Part shown: piece by piece, positions 18,419-26,169 of the stretch | How the letters are laid out: every line of letters begins with the position of its first letter | Numbering within the stretch: the first letter of the stretch is position 1 | Source: Rodentibacter caecimuris | Lineage (GTDB): Bacteria > Pseudomonadota > Gammaproteobacteria > Enterobacterales > Pasteurellaceae | Assembly (NCBI RefSeq): GCF_001019715.1 | Contig: NZ_BBXJ01000001.1 | Span: 2,046,001-2,110,000 of the forward strand | Direction of reading: 5' to 3' | Length of the DNA: 64,000 nucleotides | The notes under the pieces: generated by a model | Databases searched by the model: none | Seen by the model: only the letters and a program-made list of their open reading frames with translations | Told to the model about the DNA's origin: nothing | Made by a program: the position numbers and the translations under genes

Positions 18419-18455
18419 TAAAAAAGCGGTTCAATCTTAATTAAACCGCTTTTAT
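18419..18455 (-). terminator. Terminator of the satellite replication operon
   Basis: Stem AAAGCGGTT with AACCGCTTT (within 18421-18453), with T-runs when read on the minus strand, directly after the DUF927 gene stop. Confidence 0.8.
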
Positions 18456-20717
18456 TTATTCTTCTATTGGTAGGGTGATTTTTAATCCCCTTTTGGTTGG
18501 TGTGGTTATGTCTAATGTTGGATAGGTTGATTCATTACGCCATGTTTCCTTGTCTTTTCGCTCCGTTCTGATTAGTCGTTTTTCTTTAAGTAAGGATTCA
18601 ATGATTTTCTTCTCTGGAAATGCCCCCATTTCTAAAATCAGGTTTCTTTTATCCAACATTAAATAGGAATTTTCCCTTGTGTCTTCTTCAAAATAAAAGC
18701 CCACAAATTTTTTACTTACCGGCGTACTAATGATTTTTTTATTTTTTACATGATACAAATCACCTATATTCTGTTGGATAAATCGATCGAGATTTTCAAT
18801 AATCTGCATTTTCTCCTTATTACCCCATCCAAATTCATCCGCCCACAATTTGAAACATCTAAAAATAGTGCATTCTATTTCCTCATCAGTAAAGCCTGTT
18901 ATATGTTTTGAGCATTTTCCAACAGTAACTAAAAGCGCAAAATTTTTTGCTACTCGTCCAATTTGATTGAGTTCTTTATCATCTACTGAAGGGGGCTTTA
19001 TTGCGATCATTTTGTCGATAAACGATCTTTCGTTTTTGTCTTTCTCCATATTGAGAAAATGAATATTTTCCCTAATGAAAGCGATCCATTCTCTACCGGC
19101 TACGCCATAGTATTTACTACTGTTTACCTTGATAAAATCCGCAAATGCTAATGATTTATGATATTCCGTGGTGTTGTCTGGATCATTTGCAAAATGATGG
19201 TAATTATTCAAGCCGGTGAAAGAGATATTAAGCATTCTTACCAATTCCCCCGCTTTGGCTTTAAAATTTTTTTCTCTGAAAATCTCTCTTAATTGGTCTT
19301 CATAGTTCCGCTCACCGTTGCTTAATATCATGGTTCTCCATGTTCTTACTCTTCTATTCTGATCCTTTTCTGCCTGTCCTCTAAGTTTTTCTACCCCTTG
19401 AAACAATTCATAGAAAATACCAGCTCCCACATCTTGGGAAATATTCGTTAATTCATCCATAACCAGCAAACAATCATTTCTTGAGATCGCTTCATTCACT
19501 AATCCCGTTCTTGTTGCGCTCCAGGAACGTTCTAATTCTTTTCCATGCCCGTAAACGCTATTGGCGATATAGCTACACGTTGATTTACCTGATCCACTGT
19601 CGCCGTAAATATGAATGCCAAAATGCGGCGCATTTTCAACCACGCCAACAACCGGCGCCGCTAACGCAAAAAGCAAGGAGAGAATAACAAAATCATTTCC
19701 TTTGGCATATTTCGCCACATTTTCTTGCCATTCTTCCAGCGTACAAGATTTTTTGAATAAATCGGCGTTAATTGGCTGATTTCGTAAAAATAACGGCTGT
19801 TTATTGTCCATTTCCCCTATAATTTCTCCGTTCGGGTAAATGTACGCGCCATTTTTCCAGCCTGAACTTGATACAATGCGCCATTTTGGTGAAGTGATTG
19901 TTTTGGATGAAATATAATTAGCTAGAAATGAATGATTTTTAGTAACATAATTAATTTCTAACCCTTTATTTCTTAAGTTTTTAAAGGTTTCTGCGCTTGC
20001 AATTTCCCCTTGTAAAATGGCTTCCGTGATCTCTTCACCGTTGCCATTAGATTTAAAGCGGATCATTGAGTAATGTAGGTTTCCTTCTTCAATTTCTACG
20101 CCTTGCCCGATAACGTCAAATTTATCAGAAAGCCAATGATAATTTATGCCTTTATCGTTTTCTTCCATCAAGAAAAGCCCTTTTTTTATGCCGTTGTCCG
20201 CATATTTTATTTCTGCTTGTTTAGCCGTTTTTATTATTATTGGCTCTTCTGCGTTTTCTTCTCTTGATAAGGTTTCTTCTATTTTTAGCATTTCCTCATT
20301 TTTTCTTAATCTAACTAAATAATCACGCCCTACATCTTGCAAAATACAATTTTTATCAAACACTTTTATTTCTTTAATTTGTGTTTTTCTTGCTAAATTG
20401 GCATAGATTGCGCTTTTTTGGTTCTCTGTTACATCATCAAGAAAAATAATAGATAAAGCCTGCTGATTTTTTGCAATGTCTAAATCTTTAATTACATCAG
20501 AATCAAGTAAATTTCCACTTAATATAAGCGGGGTTTCGTCTATTGATTGCTGAATAACAGTGCAAAAAATAGCCCACTCTTCGCTATATTTCCATTCTTT
20601 TTTATTGTTGCGATCGGGGTAATTTTTCCAAAAAAAATGAGCTTTATCGCCAGCAATTAAAACATCTTCTAAATTGCCTTTACGATTGACTTCATCAAAA
20701 TGGTTTACTTTAGCCAT
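18456..20717 (-). CDS. DUF927 superfamily helicase/replication protein of the satellite
   Basis: Large protein of 753 residues. The N-terminal third resembles a Toprim-type region (QALSIIFLDDVTENQKSA; about 60-135) and the rest is the DUF927 helicase. Walker A is GDSGSGKST (about 372-380), Walker B is LLVMDE (about 417-422), and an arginine-containing sensor region follows (MILSNGE). DUF927 proteins are the replication ATPases of many integrated elements, doing the job of P4 alpha. TAGGGGGAG overlaps the stop of the upstream gene and provides the ribosome site. It is the last gene of the leftward operon, next to the iteron region. DNA unwinding at that region is inferred. Confidence 0.8.
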   Translation of the reverse strand: MAKVNHFDEVNRKGNLEDVLIAGDKAHFFWKNYPDRNNKKEWKYSEEWAIFCTVIQQSIDETPLILSGNLLDSDVIKDLDIAKNQQALSIIFLDDVTENQKSAIYANLARKTQIKEIKVFDKNCILQDVGRDYLVRLRKNEEMLKIEETLSREENAEEPIIIKTAKQAEIKYADNGIKKGLFLMEENDKGINYHWLSDKFDVIGQGVEIEEGNLHYSMIRFKSNGNGEEITEAILQGEIASAETFKNLRNKGLEINYVTKNHSFLANYISSKTITSPKWRIVSSSGWKNGAYIYPNGEIIGEMDNKQPLFLRNQPINADLFKKSCTLEEWQENVAKYAKGNDFVILSLLFALAAPVVGVVENAPHFGIHIYGDSGSGKSTCSYIANSVYGHGKELERSWSATRTGLVNEAISRNDCLLVMDELTNISQDVGAGIFYELFQGVEKLRGQAEKDQNRRVRTWRTMILSNGERNYEDQLREIFREKNFKAKAGELVRMLNISFTGLNNYHHFANDPDNTTEYHKSLAFADFIKVNSSKYYGVAGREWIAFIRENIHFLNMEKDKNERSFIDKMIAIKPPSVDDKELNQIGRVAKNFALLVTVGKCSKHITGFTDEEIECTIFRCFKLWADEFGWGNKEKMQIIENLDRFIQQNIGDLYHVKNKKIISTPVSKKFVGFYFEEDTRENSYLMLDKRNLILEMGAFPEKKIIESLLKEKRLIRTERKDKETWRNESTYPTLDITTPTKRGLKITLPIEE

Positions 20718-20725
20718 AACTCCCC

Positions 20726-21022
20726 CTAACCTTGATTTCTATTCTTAAAAAACGCGATCACATCTGCCGAGCGGTATTTTTTAGGGGCGTTTTTCTTTGG
20801 TGTGCCTACGCTTGCCGGAAAATTCGGATCGTGGATAAGTGTTTGCATTAAATAGCCATATGAAATTTTGGCATAGTCTGCCACTTGGCGCGCCGTCCAG
20901 ATTTCATCAGGGCTGAATGCTGCCTTGTCGTTTTCAAGCCGGTTTAGGCGTTCGCCATAATCGGCGAGAATGCGTTTCAGGCTTGCCAGCGTTAATTTTG
21001 GTTCTTGTTGCATTTCTTGCAT
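20726..21022 (-). CDS. Small HTH protein, excisionase-like
   Basis: A 98-residue protein. The C-terminal part (DEIWTARQVADYAKISYGYL ... KYRSADVIAFF, about 43-93) has the MerR-like helix-turn-helix pattern of AlpA/excisionase proteins; the N-terminus is a helical heptad region (LKRILADYGERLNRLEND). It lies 17 bp downstream of the second integrase and 8 bp before the helicase gene. It may be a directionality factor for that integrase or a regulator. Confidence 0.6.
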   Translation of the reverse strand: MQEMQQEPKLTLASLKRILADYGERLNRLENDKAAFSPDEIWTARQVADYAKISYGYLMQTLIHDPNFPASVGTPKKNAPKKYRSADVIAFFKNRNQG

Positions 21023-21039
21023 TTTTTATTCCTCAATGA

Positions 21040-22044
21040 TTAGCCCAAAAGGCTGACTACATTTTCCATTTTTGGCGAATAGTAAGTATTCAGTAAAATT
21101 TTAATATCTCGGTGGCCGCTGATTTTTGCCAAGGTCATTACGTCCACTTTTTCCGCAAGACGGGTTAAGGCTTCCCGTCTTGTGTCGTGAAAATGTAAAT
21201 CTGCCTCTGCAAGCCCCGCCCGCTCTTTCAATTTTCTGAAATTTGCATCGAGGTTTTTGGCAGTTAATTGAAAAATGGGTTCTTCTTCTCCAAAACTTAA
21301 ACGTTCCATTGTGTCGAGAATCGCTACGGCTTTTGTTGAAAGCGGAACATTGCGCGGGTGTCCATTTTTACTGGTCGGGATATGTAAAATTCTCGTTTGT
21401 CGGTTGTAATCTTTCCATTTTGCATTGCAAATTTCACCGGCGCGCATGGCGGTTTCAAGGGCGAATAACATCGCCGCCCCCGCACGGCTTAATGCAGTGA
21501 GCGGGGTGCGGTTAAGTGAAAAGCCGGAAACAAATTTCAAGCGTTCGATTTCCTCATGGCTATAACGGCGTGTGCGTGCATGCGGGGTTTTCGGTTTGCG
21601 CACGTTTTTAAGGGGATTTTCTTTTAGGAATTTCCATTCACCGCACGCCATTGTCATTATATGGGAAAGGGTATTCCATTCCCGTAAAACGCTGGCTATG
21701 CTGACTTTAGAAAGGCGTTCATCACGCCATAACCTAAAATCATCTTCCTTTAAATCCACTAAATAAACGCGCCCTAGCGGCATATCCATTAAGCGGAAAA
21801 GGCGCAAGCGTTCCTCACGGTAACTTTTCTTATAGCGGCTTACTTCTTTGATATATTTATCAATCACATCCGCAAAGGTGATGTAAGGGATCCCCGTGTG
21901 GTAAGTGCCATTAATGATTTTTTCCTCTAACGCTTTCGCCCATGCGATAGCCTCTGCTTTAGTGCGGAATTGTTCTGACTTGGAAACCCCTTTACGGCGC
22001 ACTTGTGCGCGCCATCCTTTATTTCTTTTGATAATGGTTGCCAT
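21040..22044 (-). CDS. Second tyrosine recombinase of the satellite
   Basis: Phage-type site-specific integrase of 334 residues with an Arm domain (MATIIKRNKGWRAQVRRKGV), a core-binding domain and a catalytic domain. The visible active site is R in ETAMRAGEICN, HDTRR (HxxR), SGHRD and the nucleophile tyrosine in NTYYSP. It looks intact. It is a different subfamily from the P4-type integrase at the tRNA end and lies in the middle of the element, in the replication operon. It may resolve multimers, invert DNA, or be left from another element. GGGGG precedes the ATG. Confidence 0.85.
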   Translation of the reverse strand: MATIIKRNKGWRAQVRRKGVSKSEQFRTKAEAIAWAKALEEKIINGTYHTGIPYITFADVIDKYIKEVSRYKKSYREERLRLFRLMDMPLGRVYLVDLKEDDFRLWRDERLSKVSIASVLREWNTLSHIMTMACGEWKFLKENPLKNVRKPKTPHARTRRYSHEEIERLKFVSGFSLNRTPLTALSRAGAAMLFALETAMRAGEICNAKWKDYNRQTRILHIPTSKNGHPRNVPLSTKAVAILDTMERLSFGEEEPIFQLTAKNLDANFRKLKERAGLAEADLHFHDTRREALTRLAEKVDVMTLAKISGHRDIKILLNTYYSPKMENVVSLLG

Positions 22045-22052
22045 AAATCCCC

Positions 22053-22250
22053 CTATTTCCGATTTTTACGACGTGCTATACGTTGGGCTTTGCGTTTATT
22101 CTTGACTTTATTCATTCGTCTTTCGTAAAAATTGAGCTGCTCATTTTTAGGAAATTCAAGCCCAAAGAAAGCCTCATTAAATAGCGTGCTATCACTAGCG
22201 AAAAATTCCAATTCTGCGCCATTGGGAAAGTGTAAAGAATAGGTGTTCAT
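22053..22250 (-). CDS. Hypothetical small basic protein
   Basis: A 65-residue protein beginning MNTYSLHFPNGAELEFFASD and ending in a very basic tail (KVKNKRKAQRIARRKNRK). Its ATG overlaps the stop of the preceding gene (ATGA), and it is followed 8 bp later by the second integrase. The family is not recognised. The tail suggests nucleic-acid binding. Confidence 0.6.
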   Translation of the reverse strand: MNTYSLHFPNGAELEFFASDSTLFNEAFFGLEFPKNEQLNFYERRMNKVKNKRKAQRIARRKNRK

Positions 22251-22561
22251 GCTGTTGCTCCTTGTGGCTGTGGTTTTCTTCCGCCCATGATTTTGAATAA
22301 ATCATTAAAGGCTTTTGCGCTGCTGTTTTGTTGTAAAGCGGTGTGGCGTGCATAGGTTACTTTTTCGATATTGCTCACCTTTCCGCCATTTTCTAATTTC
22401 AGCCTTGTTTCTTCGCTTTTTGCCCATTGGCGGGCGGTGGCTTTGTCTGATTCAAAATAGCGGCTTGAAATGAGTTTTTGTCGCTTAATTTGAATTTTCA
22501 CCACGGCATAGTAAGCGGTTTGATTATTTTCATCGGTGAGAGAATAGATATTAATTGCCAT
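22247..22561 (-). CDS. Hypothetical satellite protein
   Basis: A 104-residue protein starting MAINIYSLTDENNQTAYYAVV at 22561, where AAGGGGG is correctly spaced; the frame is open further upstream inside the previous gene. A beta-rich N-terminal half with YYAVVKIQIKRQKLISSRYF resembles small phage accessory proteins, but no function is known. The start overlaps the stop of the upstream gene by 11 bp. Confidence 0.6.
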   Translation of the reverse strand: MAINIYSLTDENNQTAYYAVVKIQIKRQKLISSRYFESDKATARQWAKSEETRLKLENGGKVSNIEKVTYARHTALQQNSSAKAFNDLFKIMGGRKPQPQGATA

Positions 22562-22901
22562 TTTTGCCCCCTTGTTGCGCCTTGCATTGCGCATATTTTT
22601 CAAGCGTTTGTTCGAGTGGGTAACGCCCGTTTTGTGAATAAACATCGCATAGGCGGTTATCTAACCACTTTAAAGCGGGTGTGCCGTTTAGCTCTTTGAT
22701 TAAGGCTAAATAGCAAACGCCAAAAAAGGCGAGGGAATCTGTTAAATCTCGTTCTTCCGGCTGTGTCGGAACGTTGAAATGCGCGGTTAATTCTTCAATC
22801 AATAACAAGGAAGGATTGGTTTTTTTCTCTTGTTCAGTGTTGCGATAAATCAAAGTGCCTTCATGGGTTTGAATTAGTTTTCCGGTGCAAGAATTAGGCA
22901 T
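22551..22901 (-). CDS. Hypothetical satellite protein
   Basis: A 116-residue protein from ATG 22901 (MPNSCTGKLIQTHEGTLIYR), with AAGGGGGGA immediately upstream. The middle is helical and includes SLAFFGVCYLALIKELNG; the end is polar. Not recognised. It overlaps both neighbours, so it is translated from the same polycistronic message as the Icd-like gene and the downstream genes. Confidence 0.6.
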   Translation of the reverse strand: MPNSCTGKLIQTHEGTLIYRNTEQEKKTNPSLLLIEELTAHFNVPTQPEERDLTDSLAFFGVCYLALIKELNGTPALKWLDNRLCDVYSQNGRYPLEQTLEKYAQCKAQQGGKNGN

Positions 22902-23505
22902 AAATCCCCCCTTGTGTAAAAGTGTGGTTAAATTTTGAGGTGTTTTTTTCGGGGATTCTGCCGGCAAGGATAAGCACAAATTCACGGGCTAAAATAGCGC
23001 GGGCTTGTCGCTCGGTTTCGGCATTGATACGGATTTTTTGAATACGATTTGATAAATCGGTACGGCGAATAGCCGCAAAAATGAATTGGGTCATTTGCGT
23101 AACTCCACTGATTAAATTTTCAAGAGTTACCGCGAAAGTTGTCACGCTTTGGCGGTAACGCGCAACGGGGTGACAAACCGTTATCAGTGGTAAACGGCAA
23201 AGGGCGAAACCTTTCCCGCTACGCGTTACCATAGGGCATAGTCTATCAGAAAATAGATCTATGTTGGGGTGTGCGTAAACGCTATGCACAAAAAAACACG
23301 CATAGGAAATAGGCGTGCTGTGCGCCACTGATAAATGATAGTTCGAGTTGTCACGCTCGTTTTTTGGTGCTTTGTTGAAAGCGGATTTAATATAGTTTAA
23401 TTTCGTTTTAACTGTCAAGGCTGAATTTGACAAAATACGGCTTTTTTTGTGCGTTTGATGATAAATACTTGATTTTTGGCTATAATATGCCTGTTCATTT
23501 TTCAT
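22894..23505 (-). CDS. Icd-like (host cell division inhibitor-like) satellite protein
   Basis: Matches by recollection the family annotated as host cell division inhibitor Icd-like proteins, found in P4-like satellites. The diagnostic C-terminal block is TQFIFAAIRRTDLSNRIQKI followed by AETERQARAILAREFVLILAGRIP. The start at 23505 (MKNEQAYYSQKSS) has AAGGA at good spacing and gives 203 residues; a longer frame with TTG at 23601 would be translated through a hairpin leader. In P1, Icd blocks division and is governed by C4 antisense RNA. Whether this protein does so is not shown. Confidence 0.55.
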   Translation of the reverse strand: MKNEQAYYSQKSSIYHQTHKKSRILSNSALTVKTKLNYIKSAFNKAPKNERDNSNYHLSVAHSTPISYACFFVHSVYAHPNIDLFSDRLCPMVTRSGKGFALCRLPLITVCHPVARYRQSVTTFAVTLENLISGVTQMTQFIFAAIRRTDLSNRIQKIRINAETERQARAILAREFVLILAGRIPEKNTSKFNHTFTQGGIYA

Positions 23506-23582
23506 AAATGAATCCTTAGTTATGGTTAGATAATTAGTTGGTTTAGGATTTAAGCCTCCGTTCCCGCGGGGGCTTTTCTTTT
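23481..23582 (+). ncRNA. Candidate antisense RNA over the Icd-like leader
   Basis: On the plus strand a TATAAT box (23481-23486) is followed about 70-95 bases later by a GC-rich stem-loop (AAGCCTCC region, 23550-23574) and TTTTCTTTT. A transcript from about 23493 to 23582 would be about 90 nt and complementary to the start codon, ribosome site and leader of the Icd-like gene. The size and place recall the C4/CI immunity RNAs of P1 and P4, although those are encoded on the same strand as their target. The -35 box is weak. Confidence 0.4.
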
Positions 23583-23603
23583 GGCTGCATTTCGGCGTCA
23601 AGG

Positions 23604-23912
23604 CTAGAAATTGAGCTTGCCTTGTGTATTGCCGGATTCTTTAAGCTGTGCTAAACGTTCCTCATTGGTCATGGGTTTCATCCCCGCCTCTTTCAAAAGT
23701 TCTTTTTCGCTTTTCTCCCAGCCGTTTGCCTCCGGACAATCCACAAAAACCGCGCGGCGAATGTTGGTGATTTGCCCGACAAATTCCGCTTGTAATTGGT
23801 TGCACTGCGGGCAATAAAGGCGCGCACTGGTAACCAGTAAAGAAAGTTTGTTACTGGTGCGAATGCCTACTTTATGCCCGCAAAACGGGCAATAAATTGT
23901 TAATCCGCTCAT
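23604..23912 (-). CDS. Ogr/Delta-like zinc-finger activator
   Basis: A 102-residue protein with a four-cysteine zinc site C8-x2-C11-x22-C34-x2-C37 (IYCPFCGHK ... LYCPQCNQ), the Ogr/Delta pattern. P2 Ogr and P4 Delta activate late promoters of helper and satellite, so this gene links the element to P2-like phages. AAGGGGG precedes the start. It lies between the AlpA gene (9 bp upstream) and the Icd-like region. Confidence 0.75.
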   Translation of the reverse strand: MSGLTIYCPFCGHKVGIRTSNKLSLLVTSARLYCPQCNQLQAEFVGQITNIRRAVFVDCPEANGWEKSEKELLKEAGMKPMTNEERLAQLKESGNTQGKLNF

Positions 23913-23921
23913 CTTGCCCCC

Positions 23922-24137
23922 TTAGTGCGCATTGGGGTTTTCTGCGGTGTGATTTTGCTGCGCTAAATAACGCTCCACGGCTTCAACCGGATAACGGGCC
24001 AAGCGCCCAAATTTAACCGGTTTTGGAAATTTGCCGGCTTTGGATTGTTCCCATAGCCAGCTGCGAGAAACATCGAGCATTCTGCAAAGCGTGGCGGTTG
24101 AATAATAGCGTTGTTGTGAATCGGTGGTTTTTTCCAT
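23922..24137 (-). CDS. alpA: AlpA-family regulator
   Basis: A 71-residue AlpA/Vis-type winged-helix protein: YYSTATLCRMLDVSRSWLWE, GKFPKPVKFGRLARYPVEAV, then a short helix. In P4 the homologue Vis acts as excisionase and repressor; in gram-negative PICIs AlpA is the activator that derepresses the island. The upstream region carries two identical 12-bp palindromes (24230-24262), a likely operator. A second AlpA-like gene lies at 27.8-28.0 kb. Confidence 0.85.
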   Translation of the reverse strand: MEKTTDSQQRYYSTATLCRMLDVSRSWLWEQSKAGKFPKPVKFGRLARYPVEAVERYLAQQNHTAENPNAH

Positions 24138-24229
24138 ACGTTCCCCTCTGATTTGTTGGTGTTGTCAAATAACGTGCTTTTTTGTCTTGTTTGTCGGGGG
24201 GTATGGTAGGGAATGGATTTTTTGAAGAG

Positions 24230-24262
24230 TGGAAATTTCCAAAAATAGTTTGGAAATTTCCA
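24230..24262. promoter_or_regulatory. Paired palindromic operator upstream of alpA
   Basis: Two exact copies of the palindrome TGGAAATTTCCA (24230-24241 and 24251-24262), with centres 21 bp apart, about two helical turns. That is the spacing expected for two dimers bound cooperatively on one face of DNA. The sites lie just after the 24276-25106 gene and about 95 bp upstream of alpA. Confidence 0.7.
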
Positions 24263-24275
24263 AAAAAATGAAAGG

Positions 24276-25106
24276 TTATTTTGCTGTATTAAGCCAGTTT
24301 CTAAGGGTCTCCGGCGTGATGTTAATCTCTATTCCAGCGCTGGCAAATTTTTTGGCTAATTCTCCGTTTAAAAGGCTTCTCGCTTTTTCTGGTTCATCTA
24401 TGCCATAGTGCAATTTGAGTAAGGCTTTAATAAATTCGGCTTGGTTGGTTTGTTTTCGGGTTGAAATTGGGGCTATTGGGGTGACATTCCCTTTTGTTAT
24501 ATTTAGTTTTCCACCTGTATTTATAAAAAAGGTTAATTCATCTTCTAAAATATAAATATCATCGTATTCGATAAATAAGTTTTTTATTCTTTCATCAGAA
24601 AGATAAATTTTAATTTCGTGAAATGGTATTCCATACTTTAATAAAGCTCTAGGATTTTCTAATGTAAATCCAGATAATTTTCTTTTTAGTAGATCTGATT
24701 CAAATGTCGAATATTTAAAGTCTCTAGGGCAAATGCCCAAAAAGCCATTTATTGATATGTTTTTATTTTTCTGATTGTATTCAGGTAAGTGAATCATCTC
24801 TCCTTTGTTAGATTTAATTTTTTCTTCTATCGTTTCTTCGTTACTTTTTATATATAAATAATTACAAACAACAAGGTGCTTATTAAAAGAAAATTGGAAT
24901 GATATATCTTCTTTCTTAAAAATAGGGAAAATAATATTATTTTGAACTGTCAAGGCTTTAATGCAAAATTGAATATTTCCTATGGCAGCATAATGAATTA
25001 AATCCTCTATTGTTACTGGCTCATTAAATTCTCTTGTTAATTTATCCGCTGCTTGTTGCAAGCTATACCATTTTCTCGGCGGTAAAGTGGGTTTATTTTT
25101 TGTCAT
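24276..25106 (-). CDS. Uncharacterised satellite protein with N- and C-terminal HTH-like parts
   Basis: A 276-residue protein, AT-rich and unlike its neighbours in base use. The N-terminus (KWYSLQQAADKLTREFNEPV, then IEDLIHYAAIGNI) and the C-terminus (EFIKALLKLHYG ... ITPETLRNWL) have helix-turn-helix character; the middle is beta-rich. Similar proteins are frequent in Pasteurellaceae prophage-like elements, without known function. It could be the factor that binds the paired operators beside its 3' end. Confidence 0.65.
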   Translation of the reverse strand: MTKNKPTLPPRKWYSLQQAADKLTREFNEPVTIEDLIHYAAIGNIQFCIKALTVQNNIIFPIFKKEDISFQFSFNKHLVVCNYLYIKSNEETIEEKIKSNKGEMIHLPEYNQKNKNISINGFLGICPRDFKYSTFESDLLKRKLSGFTLENPRALLKYGIPFHEIKIYLSDERIKNLFIEYDDIYILEDELTFFINTGGKLNITKGNVTPIAPISTRKQTNQAEFIKALLKLHYGIDEPEKARSLLNGELAKKFASAGIEINITPETLRNWLNTAK

Positions 25107-25130
25107 TTATGATGAATCCTTAAATAAAAA

Positions 25131-25157
25131 GAAAAGCCCGTCAATAGGGCTTTTTAT
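25131..25157 (-). terminator. Terminator of the toxin-antitoxin operon
   Basis: Stem AAAAGCCC / GGGCTTTT (25132-25154) around a short loop, with T-rich flanks, just after the antitoxin stop. Confidence 0.8.
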
Positions 25158-25162
25158 ATGGT

Positions 25163-25555
25163 TTAAATTTCTAATTGTTCAGGGTTGCATTGATAAATTT
25201 TTGCCAGTTTTTCACGGGTCTTTTTTTGTGGTTTGCTTTCTTTGCGTTCAGCTTGAGAAATAGCGGATTGAGTTAATCCGGTGCGTTTTGCTACCTCTGC
25301 TTGCGAAAGATTGCGATAAATGCGCCACGCTGCCAATAGGCTCACGTCTTGATTAAACATGATATTCACTACATCATTAGGAATTAATTCCGCCCCGTCT
25401 TCGGTAGGACCAAGGGGAATATCTTCCCATTCTGCGGAATTTTCATCATCAAAAGGACTTGCTTTCATTAATAAATCTTCATATTCCGCAATAGGTAAAA
25501 TGACAAATTCCGGTCTCCCTTGTGGGTCGTTAATATATCGGTGATTTAGATTCAT
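25163..25555 (-). CDS. XRE-family antitoxin
   Basis: A 130-residue antitoxin. The N-terminal part (FVILPIAEYEDLLMKA) is RelB/Phd-like, the middle is acidic, and a C-terminal helix-turn-helix (LSQAEVAKRTGLTQSAISQAE, about 92-112, read across the turn) should bind the operon's own promoter. It follows the toxin gene by 11 bp. Confidence 0.85.
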   Translation of the reverse strand: MNLNHRYINDPQGRPEFVILPIAEYEDLLMKASPFDDENSAEWEDIPLGPTEDGAELIPNDVVNIMFNQDVSLLAAWRIYRNLSQAEVAKRTGLTQSAISQAERKESKPQKKTREKLAKIYQCNPEQLEI

Positions 25556-25566
25556 TTTGCTTTCTC

Positions 25567-25830
25567 CTAGCTATAAGTGCGTTCACTACGGCGTTTTATG
25601 GCTTGAATGTTGATGATTTTCGGCTCTCCGTTGATAACTTCAAAAATAATACGGTAATTGCCTACCCTTAGCCGCCATTTCCCTTCTTCACCTTTTAATT
25701 TTTTGGTATCTAGCGTCTCATTAGGAAAGGTTTCAAGTGCATTTGCCTTTTCTCTAATCGCTTTTTGATACCTGCTATCTATTTTTAAAAGCTGCCTTAA
25801 CGCGTCTTTTGTCCAGTTTACGCGATTCAT
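25567..25830 (-). CDS. RelE/ParE-superfamily toxin
   Basis: An 87-residue RelE-fold toxin: VNWTKDALRQLLKIDSRYQKA at the start, then GKWRLRVGNYRIIFEV and a basic C-terminus (IKRRSERTY). RelE-type toxins usually cut mRNA at the ribosome. It is the first gene of the pair (toxin before antitoxin, as in higBA). An AAAGG-type site and the promoter at 25862-25889 precede it. It may stabilise the satellite. Confidence 0.85.
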   Translation of the reverse strand: MNRVNWTKDALRQLLKIDSRYQKAIREKANALETFPNETLDTKKLKGEEGKWRLRVGNYRIIFEVINGEPKIINIQAIKRRSERTYS

Positions 25831-25861
25831 GGGGATCCTTTAGGTATAATTTAATGATTAG

Positions 25862-25889
25862 ATTATAAGCTATTTTTAGTTTTCATCAA
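25862..25889 (-). promoter_or_regulatory. Promoter of the toxin-antitoxin operon
   Basis: On the minus strand: TTGATG (25884-25889), a 16-bp spacer and TATAAT (25862-25867), about 32 bp before the toxin start. The antitoxin helix-turn-helix probably represses it. Confidence 0.65.
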
Positions 25890-25904
25890 TAAGAAAATTA
25901 GAAA

Positions 25905-25926
25905 AGTAAAAAGCCCCTTTCGGGGC
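25905..25926 (-). terminator. Terminator of the capsid operon
   Basis: Stem GCCCC-GAAA-GGGGC followed by TTTTTA on the minus strand (25905-25926), directly after the small gene that ends the capsid cluster. Confidence 0.85.
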
Positions 25927-25932
25927 GGTGGG

Positions 25933-26169
25933 TTAATAACTACAAATAAAGGAATGGGCTTGAATTTCGCTTGAAGTGCGGTCAGATATGCGGGTTTGTT
26001 CTGCCATAAGCCTTGAATATTCACGCATAAGCGCATTTCTTTCGCTGGGCTGAATGGCGCCTTGTTTGACTAAACATTGCACGCTGTGATTCAAAAATAG
26101 GTTTGTGGTGTGGAGTAAATCCGCCGCATGCGCTTCAATGGTTTTTCTTCCATTATGCTTGCCCCTCAA
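25933..26169 (-). CDS. Hypothetical small satellite protein after the capsid gene
   Basis: A 78-residue protein with a TTG start at 26169 that overlaps the capsid stop by 17 bp; the true start may be further in. The sequence is helical with HAADLLHTTNLFLNHSVQCL and SERNALMREYSRLMAEQT. Not recognised. It is transcribed with the capsid gene and followed by a strong terminator. An uptake-signal core lies at 25974-25982. Confidence 0.5.
   Translation of the reverse strand: MRGKHNGRKTIEAHAADLLHTTNLFLNHSVQCLVKQGAIQPSERNALMREYSRLMAEQTRISDRTSSEIQAHSFICSY

Noticed and set aside
23506-23601. N-terminal extension of the Icd-like protein from a TTG at 23601
   Set aside because: The ATG at 23505 has a well-spaced AAGGA, and the upstream part forms a hairpin that looks like RNA rather than protein-coding sequence.
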